Shown here piece after piece: positions 11,532 to 24,600 of a stretch of DNA of 64,000 nucleotides. Within the stretch, counting starts at the first letter, position 1; the number at the start of each line of letters is the position of its first letter. The notes under the pieces are model-generated. The model saw nothing but the letters and a program-made list of their open reading frames with translations. It searched no databases and was not told the origin of the DNA. Source of the DNA: Ustulina deusta (lineage: Eukaryota; Ascomycota; Sordariomycetes; Xylariales; Xylariaceae); contig JAJNNX010000027.1 of NCBI GenBank assembly GCA_023159155.1, forward strand, positions 1-64,000. Reading direction: 5' to 3'. Position numbers and translations under genes: made by a program.

Positions 11532-14112
11532 TGCATACTACCTACGCGGGTGGGGGTTCCTTAGGTAGCAAGCCTTACACAAGTCTAATGTATGTATTAC
11601 AAAGGGTTATTCGGCTAACCAGGCCGAATGCGTTCGCGTATAAAATCGACTTTCTTCGATTGCCCAGCGAGGCAATAGCAACTATACAATCAGAAGTTGC
11701 GGCCTTTACAATTTCAGACCGTACAATCATTACTAGCAGTCTATAGAATTACTACAGGTCAGAATTATTACCAGTTGTGTTATCAGGTCAACTACAGTAA
11801 TACCTCGCACAAGTAATTATAAGGCAATACTTCCGACAGCATTTGCAACTGTCTCACCTGATTTCGACGTGTATTCTTCCCAGTCCTCATACCCACGACC
11901 AGCAAGCTTCAAAGAGAACATTGTCTATCGGTAGACCGCGTTGCCGACGGGCGAGCATATGCCACGCGCGCAGTCAGGGCAGAGCAAGGCGGAAAATGTG
12001 TTTACATTGCCATCGTCTGTTTCCAGCACAACTCCATCAGCCCTGGATCTGTCTTGACCTACCAAGTCCCAATGCCTGACATGGACGGCATGCGGCCCGA
12101 CGACGCGGACGGAAGTGAGTTCTTGCGGTCTATGAGTGCTGCGGATCCCGCTCTGGGAAAAACCCATACGGCAGAACCCTTCGAGTGGCGACCCGCGGCG
12201 GTCAAGCAAGGAGACGACCCCACGTCATATCGAGCCCGAAGGTTTTTTCGGTCTCGTGCCTCGTTACCACGCAACGGCACAATCAACTTGGCAGGGAGAA
12301 ATAGAGAGAGCGGTGAATGACGCACATGGAAGTTACGTGATTATAAAGCTTTCGCTACAAACAACCAAATCAAGCACCTTATTACACACAGCCTCATCAG
12401 CTTCTTCTATAGCATGAAGGTTATGTTTTGAAGACCTGCTACCTCGACCCATCTGGAATGATGGACTATGAGTCTGATCCGGCGGCGAGATGATGGGATC
12501 GTTTCGCTCGCCAATGATGTCATTGAAGCATCCCCACCATGCCCCTTATGGGCTGCCCCTTTTACAGGCAAGCTTACCTAACCACTACCACCCATTTAAG
12601 TGAAGCTACCTTTATAGCTACAGTGTCTACACTCGTGTAAGAACGCGGTTGTCTTTTATACTGTTTATAGCATTCATTATGCGCCCCTTTAGCACCGATC
12701 ATTTTCGCCATTATCTGTCGCTAGCCACATATAGACAACCGACCCTGTCTGCGCTCCCACCTACCTATTGAGCATGAGACTAAAGATAGGACTCGACCAA
12801 GCAAGGGGGGTGGAGCGTAGCACTTAGCAACTGAAACATCTGGGAAACGAGGGCAAGAAACGCGACCCAACAAGCCGGCCCTTCTAGGTGTTTGCTTGGC
12901 CGAAAGGGATTACAATTAAACCCTTTGTTGAGACATGAAGTTACATGATAGGCATTACGTTAGTGCGCATAGAATACATTGCCCAATAACGAATATGTGT
13001 ATGATTGTCAAGCATTATTCCATCAGACTATATATATAGTCATGCACCACCTTGCTTCACACACTTTGCTACTTGAGCCTCTAATTGCCGGAGGGACACA
13101 AAACTTGACGATCGGGTGATACACCTCAATATCAAGCTTTTGTCCAATTGTTGTGTCTGTTGTTTCCTATAAAAGCCTCTTGGAAGTGCTTAGCGGTGGC
13201 TAAGTTGCCAAGGCTTGCAGCTGTAGTGGGATGCGAATGTGTGGTGTATTATCCCAACCGTATTAAACGTAAAAGCATAGAAAAGAGACTAGAAAATAGC
13301 AATAATGAGAATTTGGTAAAGCGATATGGAGGATTCTTTGAAGATATGATTTACTGCCCATAATCTAAGACTTTCTAGGCTCTTCAGAGAGCAAATGGCT
13401 TGGAATGTTCGTGCGATAGACTTAATAACAGCAGATGTAGGCCTTGTGCACCGTGTCTTAATTCGAGGATCTACGATGGTGAAGGGCTAATTAGAGGAGT
13501 GAAGTGGCGATGGGCACTTCTGTGTGTGAGCATGCGCATATGGGCTGCATTCTCACATGTCGTTTTATTTGTAAGACTACAAGCCTTTTGAGAAGTTTGT
13601 GTTGTAGATTGCGACGGAATTTATTTTATTTTCCCTTCTTCTTTGTTCTCTTGGCAAATGCACAGACCGTTCTACCATGCACGGGATGTGCGCTGTCACG
13701 GGATTTGGCGGGAGAATTTGATATGTGATAATATTAAGCCCTAATGACGTGCACTGTAAGGGAGTATAATAGCTCCGCAGCCGATGTGTCTGCCCTGCGT
13801 ATTCTAGATTGTGAACATGACTAGAAAGAACCGTTACTTTTGGTTCTTTATATCGCGTCAGTGTGTATAGACTGGTCGAGTGATCTAATATTAAAAGGGG
13901 TAAGCTTGCTGGTTATAAAACCTAGAGAACTTTAAGAACCTTTCTAGAGTAACTATCCTATAAAATATGCACTCATTCTTGACTTCGCAGCCCTTATAAG
14001 TACTACCCTTAGCGTTGCCAGACCCTGAGCGAGGTATAGTTTAGACTAAGCAACTTTTCTGACTGGTTGAACTAAAAACTAACTTCATTTTTAGCAAACG
14101 CCTAAAAATATT
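11532..14112. other. Intergenic stretch with no supported gene
   Basis: Several short overlapping frames occur, most clearly in a GC-richer patch at 11.85-12.4 kb that is open on both strands, but none resembles a family I know. An open frame at 13148-13363 could encode 71 aa; it lacks any recognisable domain and I do not call it a gene. No tRNA-like fold was seen. Confidence 0.5.
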
Positions 14113-14916
14113 ATGGCACCGCCAAAAGAGTTCCACCTATTCGCTAAGCTGCCGCCGGAATTAAGAATGGCCATTTGGAGAACATCCATTTTGGACTACA
14201 CTCGTGACCGGTTGGTACCAATTAACGAGCGGACCAAGAGGATTATATGCAGCCGTAGTCTGGCCTGCTCACCACACTTTTACAGTACATCAGAGAGCCG
14301 TGAAATTGCCATAGGTCTCTACCCCATCAGACTTCCTGTCTCGCGGGTGGTATCCGGAAGGAATGACGGCGTCTTCTTTATCGTCAATGAAGATGCCGAG
14401 ATCGAGTCTGAAGGAAATCCGCCGCATGGCGTCGTTCATATCAGCGCTAAGCGCGATATTTTTGTTTTCCTCAATAGGCTAGAGTGTAACTTCACGAACG
14501 AATCTCACTATCCCAGCATTGCCAAGAGCCACCAGTTGGACTTTTGCTGGAGATCAGCAAGCCTATCTCTGCTGCAGTGCCAGAGCGTGAGATCAATCCT
14601 GCTCTTCGACTTTCTCGCCACGCTCCTTTTGAGGAATGGATGCCGTGGGACACCACGCTGTGCTATCAAGCGTGGTTTAATGTTCCACAACCGTTTTCAT
14701 GACAAGGAGGTTTTCTCGGGCGTCCGGACATGTCTTTATGTCTCTCTGGACTCTGCCCAGACCTCTTGGGTACAGTACTGGGACATAATGAATCTCCCTG
14801 GGCATAGGCTACTGAAAGAAATGGAGGAGAGCAACATGATAGCCTGCTTTAATGGGGAAGATATGAAAAACTACCAAGAAAAAGAACGGCCTTATGAGTG
14901 TGTATGTACGGAATGA
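14113..14916 (+). CDS. 2EXR-domain protein, hypothetical
   Basis: A single-exon frame of 267 aa starts at ATG 14113. The N-terminus (FHLFAKLPPELRMAIW) matches the 2EXR motif common in fungal proteins of unknown function, related in outline to F-box-like sequences: phenylalanine, a LPxELRxxIW core, then hydrophobic strands. Most family members place this module near residue 10, as here. The middle section (about residues 120-200) reads less like the family, so a frameshift or an unrecognised small intron is possible. It lies between the broken P450 and the PKS-NRPS, transcribed toward the latter's 3' end; nothing links it to the biosynthetic pathway. Confidence 0.6.
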   Translation: MAPPKEFHLFAKLPPELRMAIWRTSILDYTRDRLVPINERTKRIICSRSLACSPHFYSTSESREIAIGLYPIRLPVSRVVSGRNDGVFFIVNEDAEIESEGNPPHGVVHISAKRDIFVFLNRLECNFTNESHYPSIAKSHQLDFCWRSASLSLLQCQSVRSILLFDFLATLLLRNGCRGTPRCAIKRGLMFHNRFHDKEVFSGVRTCLYVSLDSAQTSWVQYWDIMNLPGHRLLKEMEESNMIACFNGEDMKNYQEKERPYECVCTE

Positions 14917-15644
14917 AACAGGGCCGAATTAACGCGGGTTGCTGGCTGATGAGTCACCGCCCAGACCAGCACATTAGTTTATTGTGCAGCGACTTTCGAT
15001 TCCATTATTAGTTGAGTGGCTTGCAGCATGGAGCGTAACGGGAGGGAGTATTTTGATAAATTTGATTTCCAACTTCAGCTGCCCAAAAGAGGTCTAATCA
15101 CCGCAAGAGGGAGGGGATGATAGAATTATGTAGAATACTGCATTCTTTTTACATCTGTCGAAACCAAGCTCTTAGTTCCGCGGTTTGCGGTTACATGGTA
15201 GACGGAGTGAATTACGTGCTTGCTGGACGACGGCGACTATAAACCAAGTGTGTCATAAATTATACGGCCTAAAAACCTTGGTTTGATGAGTCTCACATAA
15301 AACCGATGAGAAGTCTAATTCGGAAAACCCGCCCTACCAGGTAACCGGATGAGGGTGAATTCAGCGGTGTATTATCGTTTAATAAATCCCTTGAAGGAGA
15401 TTTACAGTCTCTCTATGTGTAGGTTGACTGATACTGGATTTATATCCTGTGGGACATATGGCCACTGAGGACAGCCGGTTTTTGTATAAGAAGTAGGTAG
15501 CAGGGAACTATGCGAAGATGACACCGATGTATTCTAATAGATATTCAGACTAGCTCACCCCCGCCGGACTTTTCTCTTACACTGGCAATTCTAATACACC
15601 ACGACCAAATGATTTGTAGATGACATCTGCGTCCTTAAGATTAC
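14917..15644. other. Convergent intergenic stretch
   Basis: This is the 3' flank shared by the 2EXR gene (forward) and the PKS-NRPS (reverse). I see no gene, tRNA or repeat in it. Confidence 0.5.
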
Positions 15645-18600
15645 TTAAGGCCCCCCATGGTTTCTTCCAATAATAGGCAACACCATTTTCCCTGAGCCCT
15701 CCTGGAATGCGATAAAGAAGTTGTGCACCAGCGGGTTCATCCCCTGCGAGACTGCATCTGTTAGCCATTCCCCCATCTCAATCTCACGTAAACCTTCTCC
15801 AGCCAGGTTTTCGAGGTATGCTTTAAGCTCTTCGTGGGGGACTTTCACATCGCTGCAATGGTTTAGGAAACGAGCGCCGGAACTCGGTTGTGTCTGATCC
15901 TGGGGCGAATCATTACCCAATTGGCAGCTGACCGCAGAATCTAGGACGGACGCAATTATATCTTTGGTTGTATCCTGCACTGTCACAAAATCCCACTGGC
16001 CAATGATGTCCTCTGGGTCAATCCGAGGCAATGCGCGTAGCAACAGTGAGTACTTGGTCAGCATGCCTATTGCATCAAGCTCCGATGCGTCGTCGCCGAC
16101 AACATGCGCTAGGCGGTGAACGTACGCCGGCAGTTCGTTGCCCATCGCTACCCTATTTAGAAGCATCTCGCTGACCCATTTAGAGGCCGCATAGCCATCA
16201 ACAGAGTTTAATAATTCGGGAACAGCAGGCGATGGGGCAACTTCGAGAAGAGGTTCATCAGAATTTAGCTCAATAACCTTGGCTACGGATGCCGTCGATA
16301 TGTAGTGCACAGGCACGCGGCGTGGGATGGCCATCTCGCAAAGCTTGCGCGTTGAGAGGACGTTGGCGCGGCGAAGCGACCGGTAGGTTTTCAGTAATGA
16401 CACATCCGCACCGTTGTGAATAATGGCATGGGCACTCTCGGCTAAAGAGACGAACTCTGAGTCTGAGAGCCCGAGACTGAGAGTCGAGAGGTCACCAATG
16501 TGCTCAATGATTTTCTTGCTCTTTAACGAGATACGGCGTGGTTTACCTGAGCCATCTGGCCGTATTGATAGACAATGTACTCGAGCCACTCTTGGATCTT
16601 GAATGAGACGTGACAATAAATGCCTCCCAATAAATCCAGTTGCACCCGTCAAAACAATTGTAAGACCCCCTTTTCCGTTCAAAAGCTTTTGGTTGAACAT
16701 GGAGGCTCTGGGACTAGACTGGGGGAGACCGTCAATTATGCTTGCAATCTCAAGGTCCCAGTTAATCATTTGCTGAGGCCCTCCAGGTTTCAAAAAAGAG
16801 GCCGTTGTCGGTGCCGTGGAAGTCTCTTTGGTACGTAAAGTAGTGGTTTGGAGGAGAGTGGCCATGTCTCTTAAAGTGCTAGAATGGAAAAGGTCAGGCA
16901 TGGAAATTATGACACCGAACTGGACCTCAAGGAGAGTTTTAAGTTTGATCATCAAAATGGAATTACCACCAATCTCAAAGAAATCTGAGGCTGGCTGAAT
17001 CAGCGTGGTGTTGCCTTGAGATATAAGGGCAGTCTGGGTTGAGAGAGCCTCTTCCCATACTTCTTTCATTGATTGCTCCCACGATGTAAAACCATGGTTG
17101 AGATGCCCATTGGTGCTCGTACCCGCTGATTCTGGGATGGACAATTGGTCAATAGCGCCCCTATCAGTCTTCCCATTGGGAGTAGCCGGAATCCGCTCGA
17201 TCGGAACTATGAATCTTGGCTTCATGATTGGAGGAAGTGGGAGGTTGGATTTGAGCCACTTCACGAAATCAGACTTATTCTGAGTAAAGGCGTTCTCAAA
17301 TACGATGAAAGCAACCAAGGTGCCCGAGAGATGGCTGGGTCGCCAGGAAACAGCAGCATTGACCACCGCACCGTTGCTCACGTGAACGATAGCGTTGGCA
17401 ATTTCGTCTAGCTCAACACGAAAGCCGTGAATTTTGACTTGCCCATCTCCGTCCAGCCGTCCTAACACCTTGAGCGTGCCATCCGGCAGAAGCCTGCCCT
17501 CGTCCCCTGAGCGATAAATTCTACTGAATCCAGGTGGCGACATGGCAGACTCTCTATGAATGAACTTTTTGTCTGATTCCTCGGGTCTGCCGAGATACCC
17601 AAGACCAACGCCTTGCCCTGAAATGCAGATTTCACCAGGAAACCCGATGGGCAACATGTTCATGTCCGCATCCACGATTTCCAGCCCATAGTTTGGCGAG
17701 GGACGAAGGTAGTCGCTATAGCTATCCTGGTCATCACGTAGCTTCTGATAGGGAACAATACCCCTGGCGCAGGCTAACGTTATCTCGGCTGGTCCATAAA
17801 CGTTGACGAGATTTAAGCCACCACAGTCAAGCTTTCGGAAGGCTCTGCGCAACTCCCAGCCCAGCTTCTCCCCCCCTGACATGGCATAACGCCAAGAACT
17901 AGCGTCCTTGAGAATATGTTGTCCATAGTTGAGCAGCGCTAAGTACTCTGATGGCACAAAGTGCGTCAGGGTGACTCTGTGCCTAACCATGAGGTCGGCC
18001 ATGTGCGTTGGATCACCTCGCCCGGTTTTTCCCACCATGACAACCGTTCCGCCGTTGCATAGTGCCAGAAATATCTGGTCTAGCATCAAGTCGAAACCCA
18101 GCGGACTTTGCTGCAGTGTCGTCTCACGCCCGAGGCGAAGAGTAGAAGTTGTTCCAAATATTTGATTTGTCAGGCCGTCGTGTGTCAGAACTACACCCTT
18201 CGGCACACCAGTGGAACCACTCGTGTATAGAATCATAGCAGGTTGATTGTTTCTTTTGACTTTCCCAGTCCCGTTGCTCTGTGGTATAAACGCCCTCTTC
18301 TTGTCCTCGTCCTCGCACTCAGTATCATTCATATCCATTTTATCAATATTGAAAATTCTTATGGCCTCAATGTCTGCAGCGATGTGCTGCGCCAGCTGCA
18401 TCGTCGCATTGTGGCAGACTAGAACCTCGGGACGGCTTTCCTCGACGACCGCGCGAAGTCGCTGTTGATGATTCCGCGTGTCCAGAGGTATCCAGACTAC
18501 ACCCAACCGCAGGACCGCGAGAATACAACAAATGGCGTCCGCGACGGGGTCAATAAGCACTGCCACATTTGAGCCACCAGCTAGTTGAGGTGAACCCTCT

Positions 18601-21600
18601 TGTAGGCGGTCCGCTAATTGAAGCGTTCTAGCTGTTAACTGAGAATATGTGAGTGTTTGACCTTGATCGTCTTTGATTGCAATCTCTCCTGGTATGTCCG
18701 CGGCTATTTCATCGACACGGTCGACTACAGTGCCGTTCCACGGCACTGTAATGTCATCTCCCCGGCCGAGTTGCGTCGCCTCCACGATGTCTATCTCATT
18801 GGATATGGGGCATTTTCCGACTTGAGAGAAAGGGTCCTGGGCTAGAGCTTGTAGGGCACGCGTATACCATTTCAATAAGAGTGCAGAGTCAGATGAATCA
18901 TATAGACTTTGTTGTGTAATAAATGAAACGTAGGTCCATTCTGTTGTCGATGCAACATTTAGGAAAAGATCGTAAGGATTCCCCCCTGGCACGGCACCAT
19001 CCCATTCAATTTTTCCGTCGAGACCAAAATCTGTTTCGTTCAGAGGTGCTTTACGGTAGTTGATGGCAACTTGGAATAGAGGATGATGGTTGGCTGACCT
19101 GGAGAGTCCTAGCTCGCCGATAATCATGTCGATAGGTGCACGAGAGTGAGTGAGAGCGCCGAGGGCCGCGTCACGAGACCTCCTCGCCACCGCGTCGAAC
19201 TTCTCGGAATGGTCGAATTTGATTCTTGCCGGTAACATATTGAGGAAATACCCGATGGTCTCCAAGTCCGCTCTGCCAGTCCTGTTGGCATCTACAATCC
19301 CAATGGCGACATCACTAACCCCGAGGCAACGGGCAAGAAAAGCCACCAAGCTTGCGAGATAGAAATGGAATGGTGTGATACCTATTCTGGAAGCTGTGTG
19401 CTCTATGAGCTTGGTGACATCTTTGGACAGCTTGACGTCGGATGTGTTGATAGTGTAATCTTTGACTGTAGGACGAGTTTTGAGTTTGGCGAAGGGGAAA
19501 AGTGGCAGCGGCTCAGGGATGATGGTGTAGATATCCTTCCAAAATGCAAGATCAGAGTGGACACTCTGGGATGCGAGAGTTTCTCGCTGTCTTTTTGCCA
19601 TATCGATGGCTTGCTGGATGCTAGAACTTGTTGAAAGGCCATGTAAGCGGCCGGCGTATGCTTTCGCAAGATCTGAGATGAACACGCTCCAACCGATTCC
19701 GTCAAGTGCAATATGATGGTGACTGAACAATATGGAGTGCAGAAATGGCGAGTGTGACATTACTGTTACTTTCATAACAACGCCACTTTCTATTTCAAAT
19801 TTGAATTGCTTTACAAGGTCCATTTCAACCTGCAGTTCGCTGTTGTCCTGTGCAGTCCTGTGCGATAGAATGACGCGAGGCTCAGGGAGTACAGCTTGTA
19901 CAGGCCGGGCAGTGGCAGTATCCATGAAGTAAGCGCTTCTTATAGCCTCATGTCGCTTTCCTACCGTCCAGAGAGCATCTCGCAGTCGTTCTAAGTTCAA
20001 TTTGCCATGAAAATATCCCGAGTAGGCGACATTGTGCGCATTGGTTTGGAGATATTCGTGCAAGAAATAAAGTTGCGCTTGGGCATGAGACATCTCGCCG
20101 ATTCTTTCGTACTCAATATAATGCTCCGATTGTTTAGTGTCTTGGTTGAAGGCGTTACCTGGTTGGTGAGGGTGAATCGGTGCTGCAGATCCTGAGAAGA
20201 CACTTAACTCTTTACTCCTATTGGGGTCGAGCGAGTTTAGCACTTGGGCCGTCTCTGCTTCGTTCAAAAGAGGTTCGGTTTGAAGCAATTGACCAGGCTG
20301 TCGAGGAGATACGCCATTAACTTCTCCATTGGGTGTCTCTTCATGACTATTACCCGTTTCGTCCCCCGCTTTCGATGAATCCGACAGTTTTTCTAGGACA
20401 TCTTGGCATATATCAAGCAAGGAGGAGCCGCTCAGGAACTTGAGAACCGGCACATCGACCTCTAGTATCTTCAAGAGCCATGAGCGGATCTCGACAGCAA
20501 CTAGTGAGTCAAGGCCCAGAGTGATTAACCCAACATGTTCATCCAAGCTCTCACCAGGCGAGCCGATTGCCAAACCCACTCGACGAGCGACCGCCCCCTT
20601 CAAGATGGACAGAGCGTCTTTCCTATTGTTAGCCTTTTCCAGTTGGCCTAGTATCCCCTGAAGTGGCTGTTCTTTTTCCTGGTGTTGGTTCTCTGCCCGC
20701 CTCCTATCACTTTGAATGCGGCAATGTGCGAACCTGGGAATGGCTCGCCAGGGAGTGTCAATCTCTGTGCCAAGCCCAGCAGTGACTTCGGGACTTGACC
20801 CAGACTTGGGGCGGCCAGATAGTATTGCCTGGGCAAATACTTCGTGAAATTCGGGCTCTGAAATAGCAGGTAAGTCGTCCTGACGAAATCGGGCTTCAAC
20901 AGTTGGGCCAGCTTGCCCATGTATGAAGCCGAACCCAAGAAGCATTCCAAAATGCATTACAGATGCCGCTAGTCCCCTCTTTCGTCTTTGCACCGCCAAT
21001 GTCGACATGAATAAGTTCGCGGCATTATAACTAGATTGTCCAGGTTTGCCGACGATACTGGCAATTGACGAAAACAAAATGAAAAAGTCCAACGGAGTTG
21101 AAAAGAACAAATTGTCAAGGTTCTGGCTTCCAACTACTTTAGGCTTAAAGACTGCCTCAAGGTCTTCAAAGGCCATAGCATCGAAAGGATGATCACGCAC
21201 AACTAAAGCAGCATTTGCTACGCCTCCGATTGGTGGCATAGAGGAGACTATCTCTTGGTGGACGTCCCTTAAGTTGTCAATGTCCGCAACGTCGAGAGAA
21301 AACACCCGAACCACTGCACCCGTCCTTTGGAGGTTTGAAAGAATTGCTGAAGGTATGTCCGGGTTTCGGCTAGCAATAGCAAGGTATCGAGCGCCATGGT
21401 CGGTCATCCACTGGCAGAGGGATAACCCAACATCGCCAGTAAGTCCAACTAGGAAATATGTTTTTTGGGCCTCGAAGAGTCGACGACTGGTAGCTGGTGT
21501 CATCTGCACGGGGATAGACTGAACGTCAGTCCAAGATATGACGCTGCTGGCAACCGTCGATTCTGATTGCTTGTGTAATTGGTCCGCTCTTACAATGGCC

Positions 21601-24600
21601 TTTGGCACTAGGTAGCGCTGGTCACGTAGCAATTCTGGCTGAGAAGAGTAGTGTTGTAGTATCTCTACAAAACTAGATCTGCTGTACAACAGAGAGAAGG
21701 ATTCATTGACGAAGGCATGATGAATCCCCTTCTGAATGCCCACTTTACGCCCCGGAATAGATGTTACGAACTCCACGAGATTATTGCTAGCCTCTAACCC
21801 CATATCGACAAATCGTCGGGTGTTCCGAGGAATAAGAGAGCGAAGCTCACGTTCTGCGGCTCTTGGATGGATGCAAGTCGATCTACTAGGAGAAACTGCT
21901 AAAGGTGGACTCTGGTTTGTGGTTAGGAACACAGGGACGCCTTTGCGCTGTGCCACGAGCCAAATGATCTCCGCGATGCCGTCATCCGCATTATGGATCC
22001 AGACTGTCCCTGCGGTGTCTGACAGTAGGCTTTCGCACACGGCGGCAGCCAAAATGAAGGCGAGCATGTCGTCAGCGTCTGTATCATCATTGCAAGGGAA
22101 GGTGTCAGCAGGCGTAATAGTGACTGACCCATTAGTCTCGGAGATTGCCAAGACTCGTCGCTTCGTTTCTTCCGAAGCGATGCATAGATAAAACGGCTGA
22201 TCTCCATCCGAGCAAGTGAAACGGAGCATCGAGGACGAGAGAACATTGAGCGGACTCGGAGAGGCTGCTTTCATGTCGAATCTCATCTCCTCAGTTACGA
22301 TCTTCTCGTTCCTTATAGACACTTCGACATGATGAGAGGCGAGGGACACGTTTCTAGTGATGCTTCTTCTTGAAGAGTTGAAGTAATTGTTCAAGGCTTC
22401 ATCGGAAACTACTCTCGGTATAAGGATAGCTCCCTGTTCGACCGCTACCTCCGTCTCATTTGCCCAAAGAATACCATTGAAACTCGGCAAATCTAAACAA
22501 ACCATCTGCAAAAGCATTTCCGAGAGAATCGTCGCTTCGTGCTGCCTTTTTTGAAGATGTATCTGGTCAAAGTCAACAAACTTCAATCGAAGATGGGCCA
22601 GTTCTCGAGAGACTGAGCGGCCGACACCAACTATGATGTTGGCATAGGGGTCACTGTCACGGCTACCTTTGGTAGCCCATAGAACATATTTGGCGTGCCG
22701 GAACAGATCCTGCATGGCGGAAACGCGCTGGCGGTCCATCCTCCGAAAGGTCGCTTCTTCTAAGTCTGAAAGACAGACCACAGCGCATCCGTACTTTAAT
22801 CCACTCCGTGGCACGTCATTCAAACAGTTGATGACACTTATTTGTTCTGCAAATGGACTTAGAAGAAGTTGAATCTTTGCCGCCACTTTGGACAATGCTA
22901 GAGTATGTCCGCCAACGATGAGCAGCTTTTCAATGCGAACAATATTAGTGGTGCGGTTTAGGGGATCTCTCAAAGCGCTGATGCGGTAATCCAATGCTTG
23001 GCTCATCATCACAGAAAAATTGTGCATTGAATCGGATTTGAAGTCTCTCAGGGCGTGATCTACGCCCGAGAAGTTATTTTGCCTGAGAACCACGTCCCAT
23101 TGTGCCTCTGTGAGGGCTGGTCCTTGATTCCTACCGTCGTCGTGACCAAGCCACCATCCAGGCAAGACGGAGAACAGAAACGGGGTTCGTAGGCTCGTAG
23201 GATCTGTCAATTCAAGTAGGATCAAATAACCTCCAGGGCGCAGTAGCTCCCAGCAGTGTTGTACGGTTCGCGCAATAGAGCTTGTTGCGTGAAGGACGTG
23301 AGCAGCGATGACGAGGTCGTATGAATGGGATTCAAAGCCCTGGTCAGTAGGTGATTTCTCGATATTCAGGACCTTATATCTCATAATGTCCTCCTGCTCT
23401 GAGAATAGAGCTTCGGCTGCCGAAAAAAAGGTAGGGGAGAGGTCAGTAAATGTGTAGTCCTCAAGCTTCGATCCCAGGTGTTGCAATGCGACGGACGTAG
23501 AACCGCCAGTTCCAGCACCAACTTCAAGAACCCGCATTCGAGGATATTGATGGGCGAGGTGATCTAGAAGTTCTATGAAGTGATTGTTGACTTCTGGAAC
23601 TCCTAGTCCCTCTTTGTATAGCCTCTCAAGCATGCCATCTGTCCTCAGAACCTGTAATGGCGACTGCGAGCCGCGCAATACAGCAGGAAGTCTGACGCCG
23701 AGATGATTTATGAGCTCGAGATCAATCTGCCCATTATAGTGCTGCTCCTTAATTCTCGTTATCGACTCCAGCGTATCAGTGTCCCAATGGGCTCTCCCGT
23801 CGATACACTGGCCCGGTGGTGCCCTCCGGTTCACGCAGTAATGAGCCCAATCCATTAGGTATTGGAAATGCCATTCCGTCGATGCAATCTCATGCGAGCC
23901 GACTTCCTTCAAGAGCCTCTTCAAATAAAAATACGCGGTCCTTTCGCATGCCTCGTGAAGTCCATCATCACTTGCAGGGGATATCGGCAGGCAAAGTTCT
24001 TCAGGTGAGTCGGCAGCGGACATTAAATCTCTTTTCCATACAGTTTGCCAAAACATGCTCCGGTCATTTGACTGGCTGGGTACTTCAAGCGAGGATAGAA
24101 CAATACCCTGCATCTGGACCTCAGCCTGACCGTTCTCTATATCGAATGCATCAATGTCACCGCAAATAGTTCGTGCGGTTGCCTCTGTGAGATAGCAATC
24201 AGCTACGAGTCCCGACTTCGCGCAGCAATTCATCTGACGGCTGTTATTTATGTTGAAACGAACTCGCCGGAAGCTCTTCGGTAAGTAGGTCGTCCATACT
24301 CGCCCGTCCCCGGGGTACGAAAAGGCAGCGTATAGGCCTTGAAGGATACTATCCAGTGTACCTGGATGAATCGTGTAGCAATCGGTCGAAACACGCATCG
24401 CGGTGACTGTAGCGGAATTCAACCGCCTTTTGATCGAGCTCAACACAAAGGGCTTTGAATATTCCAGGCCTATTTTACCCATCCAAGAGTAAAAACGGTC
24501 CGTAGCGACATCGGTCATGGGAAGAGTGGGAATGACCCTACCTGGCAAGGTGTCTTCGTCGGTAGGAATTACTTTTATAAGGACCCGACCTGTAACGACT

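Noticed and set aside
13148..13363. A 71-aa forward ORF as a small gene
   Set aside because: No signal, domain or intron context supports it, and several similar-sized random frames surround it.
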